From NCBI RefSeq assembly GCF_022201045.2, contig NC_068558.1, forward strand, positions 45,287,001-45,351,000: a DNA stretch of 64,000 bases. The letters are read 5' to 3'. Numbering within the stretch: the first letter of the stretch is position 1; the number at the start of each line of letters is the position of its first letter. The position numbers and the translations under genes are program-made. This document shows, piece by piece, positions 46,184 through 58,491 of the stretch. Source of the DNA: Citrus sinensis. Its lineage: Eukaryota; Streptophyta; Magnoliopsida; Sapindales; Rutaceae. The notes below the pieces were generated by a model that did no database searches, was not told the DNA's origin, and worked only from the letters and a program-made list of their open reading frames with translations.

Positions 46184-49100
46184 CTACATGGCAGAGTGGT
46201 GGAACATGCGACGGCCTTTCAACCCACACAAATAGCTCCGCTGTTGTTGGCGCTGATGTTGCCTGCCGCTGGGTGACTCAATGTCAGCAAGTTTTTCAAT
46301 GCTATTTTTAAATGAAGGATGAATTGGTGTCACTGCAATTGCATTGGCATCACTCATGCGCTCATCAAGCCAAGCTATGATATCACCAAACACGATATCT
46401 ATGTTCTCATCAGGTTCCCCCGACGTCAAAGCGTGCCACATTCCTGGGTACAATTTGATAGTCTTGTCTCTGCTGCTGGCTCTTTCATACAATGCCTTGC
46501 TCACTTCTGGGTCTGTCACTGTGTCTGCTTCCCCATGCAACACAAAGAATGGAATCATAACCTGTAAAACATACGCCATTAATTAGTGAGACCCGTCATC
46601 GATACATATATATTACTAGAATGCTCTTGTTGTTGTATCTCAAGTTTTTGCGCATTAATTCATCATTCACATAGATAATAACCTTGCTTAAACTGTCTTC
46701 AAGGCTCATGCTGGTTCTGAGCATTTCCAATGCTGTTTTCAACCTTGGTTTGTCTTGGTATATCAATTTGTTGTTCCTAATCTGCAACAATGTAAAGTGG
46801 CCATATATTATTATTAAATCAGTAATTCAATTACTTGAGTCAGATAATAGCTACCATACAAAATAGAGATATAAAAAAAAAAAAAAAAAAACTCATCACC
46901 TCTTCACGTTTAATGGAGTCCTTAAAAGCAGAGTCAATGACATCTTTAGTGGGCACTATCTTCCATTTAGGTATGATCTCTTCCACTCTAGTTAATATAT
47001 TCACAAGTACTGGATGTGGCTTCACTTTCTCTGATATCTAACATTTCGTAACACCAATCAGATCAAATCAACAAATGCAATATTAACTCATCTCTTTATA
47101 TATAACAATATCTAATTAATATTGATTTGTACCTTACACATTGGTGCAACAAGGACAGCACCATTCCAAAAAGAAGGGTCCTTTTTGTGAAGCAGAAGGG
47201 TAACTGCTCCTCCCATTGACTCCCCATACAAGAATCTGGCCTTATCCGTGTACTCTTCCTGTGCTGGAAAATCATTGTGATAAAAAGAAATATACATATT
47301 TAGTGATGGATTTGACTGTATGTCTCGAGCGAAACACAAGATGATTGCGGCACTGGCATGATTACATATTACATACCACAGACGGACTTGAAAAAATCAT
47401 CACAGTCATTAACGATGTTCTCGAACTTCTTGATGTAACAACGAGCACCTCTGGATCGACCATGTCCTTCATAATCAATACCAAACACAGCATATCCAGC
47501 ACTGGCTAGCCTGGTTCCACATTCTAATCATTCAAATCATGATGTCATTAAATCCAGCCTTCAGCTTATATATTTTAATTAATTCACACCATTTATTTAA
47601 AAACTCCCCATTATCTTTCTCATACTAAATCTCAAAATGGGTCAATAACTCTCTGCTTCCAAAAACAATACCTATATGGCCAAAAAAAAAAACACGGTGC
47701 CTGTATTTCCAAAATTTAACACAAATATAATATTACATATGTATTTCAACCTTTTGTTCGCTAGCTAATTCAACTTACATCCATATATTTATTCCCTTTA
47801 AGGCAAGTTTAGGCAGGTAACCAAATTTACAATAACACATATAACATTACCTTTTGAAAATCCAACAACAACATTATAAAGCAAAAATGTCAATGAATGT
47901 GTGGAAGGCATGAAATATATTAAAATAAATGCAGCTTTAAATTATTAGGGACCCTTTCTTGTGTGGAATAAATCTAACCTCTAATTAATAAATTTAATCG
48001 TCCTTTAATATGTAGGTTAGATGTATTTTGGTGGAGCTACGAGTAAAATTGGAAGTTGGAAAGCAACCCAACCAATGAAAATTGATGATGTTTGCCAACC
48101 AAACCAACTTAGCTGACCAACATATTCAATTTTCAATTTCAATTTTCAGGTCAGCATGATCCACAAGTATCCTTAAGGAAACTTGTTGCCCAGTAGCAAT
48201 ATGAGGTGTCACAGAGAGTACGAAAATTATTTTGCGGTGCACTTAATAAAGCAAACATCGTTTTCAAAAGAAAATGAAATTTGCACATGGTTTCTAATTA
48301 AATAATTAGCCAAACTTATGTTTAGTTATAACTATCTAGTATTTTATATGATTGTATTGTTTACCTACACAAGGCAACTGATGGGTGCCATTACCAAACC
48401 ATGCCCAAAAAAATTAAAAATAAAAATAAAAATAAAAATAAAGAGGAAGCTCTTATAGAGGAAAAAGCTCGCGGGAACGGGAGGGATCAAGAAGACGATG
48501 ATTAAAAACAGTGATAACTGATAATATTAATCAATTTGATCACAAATCAGTAGTGCGCAGAGGAAAGGAATCCGCCAGTCTTGTGACGTCAATATAGGAA
48601 GGATGAGACGACACGTGTCAAAGAGGGTATGGGCATACTTTGCAAATGGGTTATTTATGTATAAATTTTCAATCATTTTTGTCTTCATTATTTTCAATAA
48701 TTGCGTATAGCCGTATAGGACATAAAGTGTGTTAGGATAAACTCGTTCAAGCCATGGCAACTATTGTCAGTGTTTATCCAGGTCACGGCAGCCATTAGGA
48801 TGACTAATTCAGAAGGAATAGGAAGGAAAAAGAGAAGGGGAAAAAAGAAAAAAGAAAAAAAGAAGGGCCGCAGCAATGTTTTTTCAATAATTTTTTGCAA
48901 CAGAGAAATTTGTTTTGTTATTTGTTTTTGGATGATGACCAAATTCTGACGATGGAGGTTTCAGGAGTTGTCTAAGTGTAAAAATTTGGTCAGAATAACT
49001 CATTTTGTAGGTAGGCGAACGTACAATGCGAATTGGGCAAAGAAATTCGAGCGAACAGAATAATTATGCAGGTTAAAGTACTTTGCATTTGTATCTGTAA

Positions 49101-49718
49101 ATAATGTAACATCATGCAAAGTTTGTAAATGGAAATTGAGATATATAGAACTGAATTTGGAGGAGATTTTTTAATTTTAAGGAGGGAGAAGGCAACAGCA
49201 AAACAAACAAATAAATAGGTAAATAAAAGTAAAAAAATTGAAGTGAAGGAGAAAAGGGTAGTTGAATAAGCAAACGCAATAGAATTTATTACCTCTCATG
49301 AAACCACTGCATTCCATGCCATAACCTGCATCGCCATTAATGAATTAAATAATCACAACCAACCCCCGTAAAAGAGTACAAAGAGAGAAAGAGAGAGAGA
49401 GAGAGATATCGCCTACTCCTACCGTGGCAAAGAAAAACAACAGCCTTTGGAGTAGAGAAAGGCAACCATCTGCAAGTAAAAAGCTGCACCCCTCTTGCAT
49501 TCCTTACATATTCCTATTTGTAACAACAAATTATGTAAAAGAAACCATCCATAAATGGATTAATACTTAGACATAAATAAATAAACAAGAAAATGAAAAT
49601 GAAATGGGTTGAAGATGAAAAAAGAGAGAAAAAGAAAAGGATTAATATAATACATGTATACCTCTTGATACTCAACGACCGTCTTGTTATTGGGATGAAT
49701 CTCAACTTCCATCTTCAT
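46184..49718 (-). CDS. alpha/beta hydrolase, monoacylglycerol lipase / caffeoylshikimate esterase family
   Basis: Eight exons on the minus strand: 49662-49718, 49423-49513, 49293-49325, 47377-47523, 47133-47263, 46900-47037, 46683-46781, 46184-46561. They join in frame to 357 residues, the usual length of plant MAGL/CSE proteins. The catalytic serine is S125 in GESMGG, the acid D245 in GEADTVTD and the histidine H275 in PGMWHAL. The oxyanion-hole motif is HGYG (49-52). FGIDYEGHGRSRG and the cap sequence KISEKVKPHPVLV follow the family. No signal peptide is seen, so a cytosolic or peripheral membrane enzyme is likely. The Gln/Arg-rich tail ending in GLKGRRMFHHSAM is typical of one plant MAGL subgroup. 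The substrate (monoacylglycerol or caffeoylshikimate) cannot be told from sequence. One intron (47524-49292) is long, 1,769 bases. Confidence 0.9.
47524..49292 (-). other. long intron 3 of the hydrolase gene
   Basis: AT-rich and without an inner gene. It has (aaaaat)n-like runs at about 48410-48440 and an A/G-rich run at 48826-48868. It separates the tiny third exon (33 bases) from the rest. Confidence 0.6.
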
Positions 49719-50722
49719 GCAAAAATATACAGATAGATATATATGTCATCCACCACCAATCACAATATCTGCTGCTATCTCGCTCAAATTAAGAAGATGA
49801 TGTGATCTTAAACCGTTTATATATATATATGTGTGTGCTGCAAGGTCAAAGGCAGAAATATTTGTTGCTCAGATAAAAAGCAGACAACTTTTTTAATTTC
49901 TTAGGAGAACGAGAGGATGACTGAAAAAAGAAAAAAAAAACACGAGACTCAAGAGCAAGCTAGCGAAAAGGAATGGCTCAAACTTTCGCACATGAAGAGA
50001 GAGAGAGTTATACTCTTATTATATAACACAGAATGGAGATGGAAGCCAAGGATTGTTTCTTTACACGTATTCATTTGTTTATTTAATTGTTTTGGACACG
50101 TCGGAAAGTTCCGTACCTGATGACGTGGCGTCGTCAAAATTGAGAGCCCCATACCCCGTAACGTATGTGTAGCGGGAGCCGGAGAACTTCGAGATTATGA
50201 GTTAAAGAATGCTGCCTCCAGTGACCCAGTCTCCACTCCGACCAAATGTATCAATCATCCCATTCCCCATCCCAATCTTCTTATCTCACGGATTTCCATA
50301 CATGTTCCTGACCGACTTTTTACATCATTATCTTCTTGTAGAGTACGAAGAAATCCTTGCGTTTTTTTTTTTTTTTTTTCGCGTGGGAATGGGATCTTAT
50401 CGTTTTGTTTAAATATTAATGTTAAGGGGATTTGATTGGGTGCTGACTGGGGGATTCGTACCCCAGTCAAGGACGAGAATTTGCTCTGGCCCCTTCATTT
50501 CGGGGAGTGTGCCACTGCCACAATTGGAAGGAACAGCTCATTCTGCAGACTCTGACCACCACTTTCCAACGCTGACACAAATCCGGATATAAAAATTTCG
50601 CTTTCACTGGGATTTTGAACAGCATCATAAATACACTCCCCACAATCGGACACATCTTAAGCCTGTAAACCACTTCCAATGTGATAGCAACTGAACCAAT
50701 TCTTATTATATCAAGGACCTTG
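49719..50722. other. intergenic, upstream of the hydrolase gene
   Basis: No gene is seen. It contains a short TA/TG run at 49818-49837, a T run at 50360-50379 and the hairpin at 50444-50469. Confidence 0.5.
50444..50469. repeat. perfect 9-bp stem hairpin
   Basis: The arms tgactgggg and ccccagtca are exact complements around the loop gattcgta. No U tract follows on either strand, and a plant nuclear setting gives it no terminator role. Confidence 0.8.
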
Positions 50723-50858
50723 CTACGTTACAGATTCTGTATGTAACGCAGCAAATGAGGAGCAGCCACGCGTTGCAGGAGAGAGGAAAAGTTGTTGGAA
50801 CTTAGCTGATACAAGACTAATTTCCATTGAGCTGTTACATACAGAGTCTGTAACGTAG
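50723..50858. mobile_element. 136-bp MITE-like inverted repeat
   Basis: The left arm starts ctacgttacagattctgtat (50723). The right arm, inverted, is the same over 25 bases with one mismatch (50834-50858). Loosely similar words continue inward. There is no coding frame, and no target duplication is clear. Confidence 0.65.
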
Positions 50859-50975
50859 TTTTGTCCCAGAGTTTAATTGAAAGCAATTTAAACAACACTT
50901 TCACAAACCAACCAACCCTCATAAATCGTATCAACTGTCTGCTAGAACATGTACTAGTGATAATAAGGCGAGGGT

Positions 50976-51089
50976 TACCTTACAGGTTACAGCTGCTATA
51001 AGATGCAGTCTTCTCAGTACTCGACGTGGATCTAAGTGAGACCCACGGTCAAATTTGTGAGAATTACACCTTACAACAGCTGTAAGGTA
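50976..51089. mobile_element. 114-bp MITE-like inverted repeat
   Basis: The left end taccttacag pairs exactly with the right end ctgtaaggta, and inner cagctg words also pair if a small gap is allowed. The centre has cgacgtggatctaagtgag and acccac, similar to the centre of the element at 62056-62181, so the two may be related. Confidence 0.5.
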
Positions 51090-52640
51090 GAAAGTTATTG
51101 ATAATAATAATAGTAATCCTCAATAAATTCTATCATTATCATATCAATAAGAAAAGTCAATAGGAAATTTGTATATATGCAGGCGGAGCGCCCGAATCTG
51201 ACTTTTGAAGCAATTGGCAATTCTATTTACTTAAAAGAATTTCATCTTAAAGAATTATTCTATTTGGAACACCAGAGCCCCTCCACTTCCCATGGCAAAC
51301 AGTACTGAAGGTTCCGGAACTCAATTCTCGCAGGCCTTGAAAGTTAATATTCTTTATAATCTGCCAAAGTGATGAAGTGATGGTGATGGTGAGGATGGAT
51401 TTGGTGGTCACGAAGATCTATGGGTGGTGGTAAACTGGCAATGATATGTTGGTGATGGTCAGGGGTGGAGCACAACTGAAAATTCTAGAGGAGCCAATTT
51501 TTTTCTTTTGAGATATTGATTAGTTTTTATTGGTGTTCTCATTATTGTTGTGCTGAGACGGTCATAAATTTGGGATATTGGTTGCATAGCTTCCAATTCT
51601 TGGGATTTGTTACTTAGCATGGGCTTAGTGGAACTGAAAAATAACTTTATCATCCAATATATAACATTTGTATATTAATTGTGCAGGACAGACTTTTTAC
51701 ACTAATTTTTCATATTTTATTTGAAAACTCCAAAAAATTTTAAAATTCTACAGGTGCCATGGTATCCTTACCTAACCTTATATACCCTTCGTCCTTGGTG
51801 ATGTGATGCTTGAGAGAGAATAAAGAATTTTAAAAAAATATTTTTACTTCTTATTGAGGATAATTTTGGCTAATCCATGTGTGGCTGTAATTTTTGGACG
51901 CATTGCATTGTATTAAACATATAGCTAATACAATAAAAAAGTGTATAAAATATACTCCTGAAAGTAAGGTTTAGATTGTATTATATTAAAATAAAGTTCA
52001 TATTTAAAATATAATCATTTAATTTTTATTATTTAGTAAATTATAATAAATTTAAATTTATTAAATATTAATGTATATTTATATTTTAAATGAATAATTT
52101 AATAATTCAATTTCAATAATAATAATAATATAAGATAGTAATAAATCTAAATATTTAATAAATAAGCGATAATACCTTATTTTACTTTCATTATTTAAAA
52201 TCATTTTAATTATTTTACTTTAAATATGTAAAAAGTATTTTATATTTAATGATTTATTATTTGTTAAACAATTATATTTGACATTAATAAATAAAAATAA
52301 AATTACAATTTTATATTATATTTTTACAATATAATATTAAATTATACTATATTATATTATAATAAATAATATATAGAAATAAATTAGACTATAATATAAT
52401 ATTATTAATAATATAACATAATATTGTAATATTTTGTTATCTACTAATTATAAATTATTAAATTTTTGCATTGAAAGTTTAATATATAAAAATAATTGTT
52501 TAATAATTAACTCAAAAATAATAATAAAACCCTAGAATATTAATAAATTTAAATGATATTAATTTGATTTCAACATTAATATAAAATAATATTATTTTAC
52601 ATAATAATAATAATAAAACCATAGATGTTTATAAGTATAA
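51090..52640. other. extremely AT-rich intergenic DNA
   Basis: From about 51900 to 52640 the sequence is nearly pure A and T with ataat and taata words. No gene is possible there on codon grounds. Confidence 0.7.
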
Positions 52641-52667
52641 TTCAATCGATATAAGATATTTTCTCTT

Positions 52668-52793
52668 GTGACCGATTCTTGTCATGTGATAAGATAACGT
52701 GTCTCTTACAACTGGTCATTGTCATATGATAAGATAGTGTGTCCCTCACGATTGATCTTTATCACATGCTAAGATAGTGTGACCCATGTATGA
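52668..52793. repeat. minisatellite of about 40 bp, three copies
   Basis: Three adjacent units share the pattern tgtc/tgtg...(g/t)atc/gatt...tgtcat-tgataagata-tg. The word atgataagata or close variants (atgtgataagata, atatgataagata, atgctaagata) recurs at about 40-base steps. The copies differ by several bases, so the array is old. Confidence 0.75.
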
Positions 52794-53745
52794 GTTTAGG
52801 TCAGATACCATATAGAAGTTTATAAATTTAACTCAACCCAAATGTTAACAGAAGAGTTGAGAGTTGTCAAAGTCTTACATGTTCAACCTAATTCACTCGG
52901 TTGATGTGGGACATTTTTCCTAACAAAAACAAACTAGAGTACCTAAAATGTCTAAAATACTCTAAAATGCCTAAAAGCGGATTGGAACAAGAAATTTTAA
53001 TCTCTGGCGCAGAAAACAATATTATGGTTAGGAATCAATTTAAGGCTACTTGTCCGCGAGGCTTTATGGCGAATCCAGTTTTAAGGCTAGAATGGAGAAA
53101 TATTTCTACAGAAAGTAATGGCAAACAAGCTGAATGGAAAATATAGCATAATCAATCAATCACAAAATGACATGCAAATGTTGCATTAAATAGTCAAATT
53201 GAGGGCAAAAGTGAGAAACACAAAATATAATGCAATGCTAGGTTGTAAAATGTAGAAATAGCAGTAGTTGATAATGTGTATATCTTGCTTTGCTTTGTCC
53301 CCAGGGATCTAACAGCGTTGTGATAAGAAGAATGACATAAGCTGAAGGAATTAAGAGAAGGAACTAAGAAGGGCAGAGAAAGCAAAATTATTCTATATGG
53401 AGATGATTGAACAACAATTGCATCAAAATTTCGGCTTACAAATCATGAGCAGTCTATAACTCTCATCCATCATGTGCTTTAAATTATTACGTTAAATGTT
53501 TCATTTCTAATTGTTCGTAAGAAAGAATACATGTTTTTAACTGTTGCAACTTCTCAAAGGCCAAAAAAACTATTTTCCCAGTCTCAAATGTGACGGCAAC
53601 ATTGCATATTTCAGATGACAATTTCCATATAGCCATCTGAGGGAAAAAAATAAAATAGGTGGCATGAAAATTAATGGTTGATCAAACAAAAGAACATGAG
53701 TGAGAATCATCTTGATCTACCCATCAGAATTTCATTAGGAAATAC
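52794..53745. other. intergenic DNA downstream of OEP16-4
   Basis: No gene is seen. The frame at 52901-53146 (81 codons) looks weakly protein-like but matches no family I know. Confidence 0.4.
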
Positions 53746-56032
53746 TCAGTTTGTTCTGGAGTAGTCAGCAGCAGCACTGAAGGCAGAGACTATGCCCGCC
53801 ACACCAATGACCTGCGTCCATCTCCGTGTCCCAGCAGCAATAGCAGCGCCTGTCACAGCACCAGCAATGAGAGCATTTACCTGTAAGAAGGGAACAATGA
53901 CAACTTCCATGAGTATATCATATGCAATGTCCACATCTCATGATTCTAATAAAGCATCAGAAAGATCATGTTGATCGAATCTTTCGCATTTCTGATTATA
54001 TGATACATGAACTCCTGTTACGAACAAACACTCCTGTCCTACGCAATAAGTCAGGGACCAATGGTAATTGACTACTTTGTACATGTAGATTGTATGGACT
54101 TCAAATACAATCTTATTAAATTGCAAGCATTTAGCTGGCGGCAGAAAACAAATAATTCAACTGGAAAAATGAAAGAACCACAAATAAAAGGAGTCTTTCA
54201 TCATCCCAGGGTGTACCATATTTTCTGCCACATCATTGAGGTAAAAGGCTTTGAATCTACATCACGGAATCCTCTCACAGAGAATTGACATGTATTATCC
54301 TTATGAACCACCTACAATTTGTTAGCAGACAATGTCCAAATTTCCACGTGCATCATAGTGCGTATAACCTAAAATTTATCATCTAAACAGCAACAAAGAA
54401 TCAGTAACAAACACCTTGAGGACATCAAAACATTAGCTAGCACAGTTGAGAGAGAGAGAGAGAGGTTATAATAGTAACTGCCTTAGCTTCTAAAGGAATT
54501 GGAAATAGCAGGTTGAGGAGAATTGCTACAGGAATCAACTAAATAATCTCTAATGGGACTCCGTGCTTGATGCTTTAAAAAATTTGTGCTCCATAAAAAT
54601 TCATGCCAAAGTCAACCCATCTGGCATTCAAGAAGATTTAGGTATCAGACAAACAGATTTGAGGCACTTAAATGTCGATACTGATTGTACAATTTGACAA
54701 GCTAATATTTGTGTCTACACAAATACCCAAACATCAAAAGAAATCAAATTGAAAATAATGATGGTTGACTAACCCAATCATTCTGCTTCCTGTATCTCTG
54801 AATCCCACAGCGGGTACTAGAAAAAACACCAGCAACAAGTCCTGTGCAATAATAGAAAATGCAAATATGAAAAAATTGCTTAACAAGAAAGATATGGAAT
54901 AAATTGCAAACAAGAAGCAATGAAAAAGGTGTTGACAAGTCCATTAAGACAAGAAAAATGCTCTATGAATGTGATGAAAGAGAGAGAGAGAGAGTAACCA
55001 CAGAGACACTGGTGGCGGTGAAACATTAAGATGTGGGCAGAAAGAAAATGAGGTTAGGTTGCCTCCTGGTTACAACACGTGTTAATTCTGCGACATTGCT
55101 CAAATTATATAAATAGCTACCAAGTCAAAAAGCTCAGAAACTAATCTCTGACTGAAAATTGTGGCATGACATAGACTAGAATTACTGATTTCAGAGGATT
55201 TTTAAGATCCTGAGATATTGATACAGTCACAATGCTGAGAAAATCTCTAAAATACATAAGGAACGGACACTGATGTATTTTAGAAGGTGCTTACAATAAA
55301 ATTTTGTAATGAACTTCATGACATGGCCTTAAAGCTAATTGAAAGTCATCCTGAAAGCTCGTTACCTTCCATTAAAAAATCAGTAACTACTACAAGTGAG
55401 CCTTAAACTCCAAGTTTAGATCGCAATAACACTAGGTGTATTCATGCAATAAACAATTAAACACAGTAACCACCATATGATTAAAAACACATTCACTTAC
55501 CACACTGAAAGCCGTACTTACCAATTGATTTTGCCTGCACAGCAGATAATATATAAGGAATAAGCAGAGTAGCAATGGCGCATCATATAATTTTGAAACT
55601 AACTAAAATATATAGTACCACGAATGAAGCTCGAGTGATGCCGCTTAGACCTGTATTAGGAAGCAAACAAAGCACACAGCTAAAATCAACACACAGAATT
55701 GAATTCCTGAATCAACTGGAGAAAATAGCAAGGCGAGAACTTAGCTTAAAAAATTAAAGCGAGTGAAAAAGAGATTTAATTGATTTAATTTGGATTTTGT
55801 AAGCATTATTACCTCTTTTACGAGCTAGCTGTGGACCTGCACACAGTCCCCAAATTGCACCTGCCTAAAAATAGAATGCGATATTATATTCGAGTAAGCA
55901 AGCGTTTGGTGAAACTTTTATTGAATTTATATTACGAAATCGTAAATAGATTTTCGTTACCGTTCCGATACGGAGGATGGCATCAACAGCAAGTGACGAA
56001 CACGGAACGGCGTCGATGAGCTCTTCTTCCAT
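53746..56032 (-). CDS. OEP16-4: outer envelope pore protein 16-4 (OEP16-4), chloroplast
   Basis: A small helical channel-like protein of the plastid outer envelope in the Tim17/Tim22/OEP16 (PRAT) superfamily. Six exons on the minus strand: 55961-56032, 55813-55864, 55619-55650, 55501-55534, 54774-54841, 53746-53880. They join in frame to 130 residues, near the 136 of Arabidopsis OEP16-4. The protein begins MEEELIDAVPCSSLAVDAIL. It continues AGAIWGLCAGPQLARKRGLS, ITRASFVAKSIGKYGFQCGL, VAGVFSSTRCGIQRYRKQND and WVNALIAGAVTGAAIAAGTR, and ends DYSRTN. Four hydrophobic, small-residue-rich helices can be seen. OEP16 members are linked to amino acid transport. That role for this one is inference from family. 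Exons 3 and 4 are only 32 and 34 bases. Confidence 0.9.
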
Positions 56033-57187
56033 CTCTCATTTCCGATTTTATCTCTAATTTCCCAATTTCAGACGAAAGCCGGGCGGTTATTTTGGTGATG
56101 TGTCAGTAATTCTGTGTAAACGACGCCATTTTGACTGGGGTTGGTAAAATTCCGATCCGGGCCCGGATATTGCAATGCCCGGACCCGACCGGGATGTAAT
56201 TTTCAAACACCCAGACCGAGTTTAAAAATTCCTGCATCCGGTCGGGTTTTTGTGCCCGAATTTTGTATTTTTTTTAAACTTTAATTTTGTAATTTTATGT
56301 GTGTGTATATATATACTTTTTTTATTTTTTTATAATTTTTAAATTTATTTCAATAAAATTAGACGTGAAAATATAAACTTTAAATATTTAAAAATTTACA
56401 TATATGTAATACATGAATCAAATAAATATTAGTATTTTAAATAATATATATTTTATAATTTTTTTCATAAAATTTGGGTTTCAGACTTATAAATTGATGT
56501 TAAGGACCAACTCGGCTTCATACTCAAGTTAAAAATTATCCGACCCACATCACTTGGGTCCAATTTGGGTCTGGACTAGGCAAGTATTTTTGCCACTCCT
56601 AATTTTAACTGTTACAATCATAACAAAACGTCAATTTGCCGAAACGTCACCTTAAAAATGGATTTACTATATAATACAAGCTAACATAATATAATTTGCC
56701 AAATTGGCATGCTATATGTCAATAATTAATTGATAAATAAAGGCCAAACATGGCTCATATAATTGTTTCTGCTTTCGTTTTTTTTTTTTCCAAATGATTG
56801 AAGAGTTGAAGCCTATAAAAGGCAGACAAAACTATACACAAAATAATGAGGTTTTGAGTTTATTTAAAATACACATACGTATATATATATACATACATAC
56901 ATAAGTAGGTGCATTTTTAATTATAAAGTTTAATAATAAAACTGTGATGGATTATATGCTCAAAACATATTACTATTACATATTTGGGAATGATATATTT
57001 ATTTTTTTTCGAGTAAATTTTTTTAATTTTGCTAAAACTATTGTTTTATTGAATAAATTATTTTGTACTATAATTCACTTTTAAATATTGCAATTTTAGA
57101 CATTTAAAAGAATATGTGGTGGAGAGTTAAAAAGAAAAATAAAGAAAGAAAGAAAATAAAGAAGCGACATCGTTTGGTCCAATGCTG
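56033..57187. other. divergent intergenic region between OEP16-4 and eL22
   Basis: It contains a hAT-like element at 56135-56601 and AT-rich DNA with TA/TATG runs at 56880-56905. No gene is seen. Confidence 0.5.
56135..56601. mobile_element. hAT-like non-autonomous element
   Basis: The left end reads ctggggttggtaaaatt. The right end, inverted, reads taggagtggcaaaaata, as in plant hAT-type ends (TAGGGGTGGCAAA). Approximate duplications cattttga and aattttaa flank it. Internal words such as cccggacccgaccggg, and gggtc/gacccg at both sides, give inverted subterminal repeats. There is no coding frame. Confidence 0.5.
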
Positions 57188-57196
57188 AAACCCTAG
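57188..57196 (+). promoter_or_regulatory. telo-box upstream of eL22
   Basis: AAACCCTAG lies about 120 bases before the eL22 start codon, the position expected near the transcription start of plant ribosomal protein genes. A tttttata word follows at about 57220. Confidence 0.65.
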
Positions 57197-57313
57197 TTAG
57201 CCCACATAGCTAACCCTCCTTTTTATACGTTCGTTCTTGAGACAGCTCCAAGCTGCAGTGCTCTTCTCCTGTAAATTGTACAATTCGTAGTGCGGCGGAG
57301 CAGAGACGGGAAA

Positions 57314-58491
<1,178 letters not shown>

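Noticed and set aside
50444-50469. Hairpin with ggattcgtacccc, first taken as a tRNA 3' half
   Set aside because: No tRNA acceptor, D or anticodon arms can be built around it.
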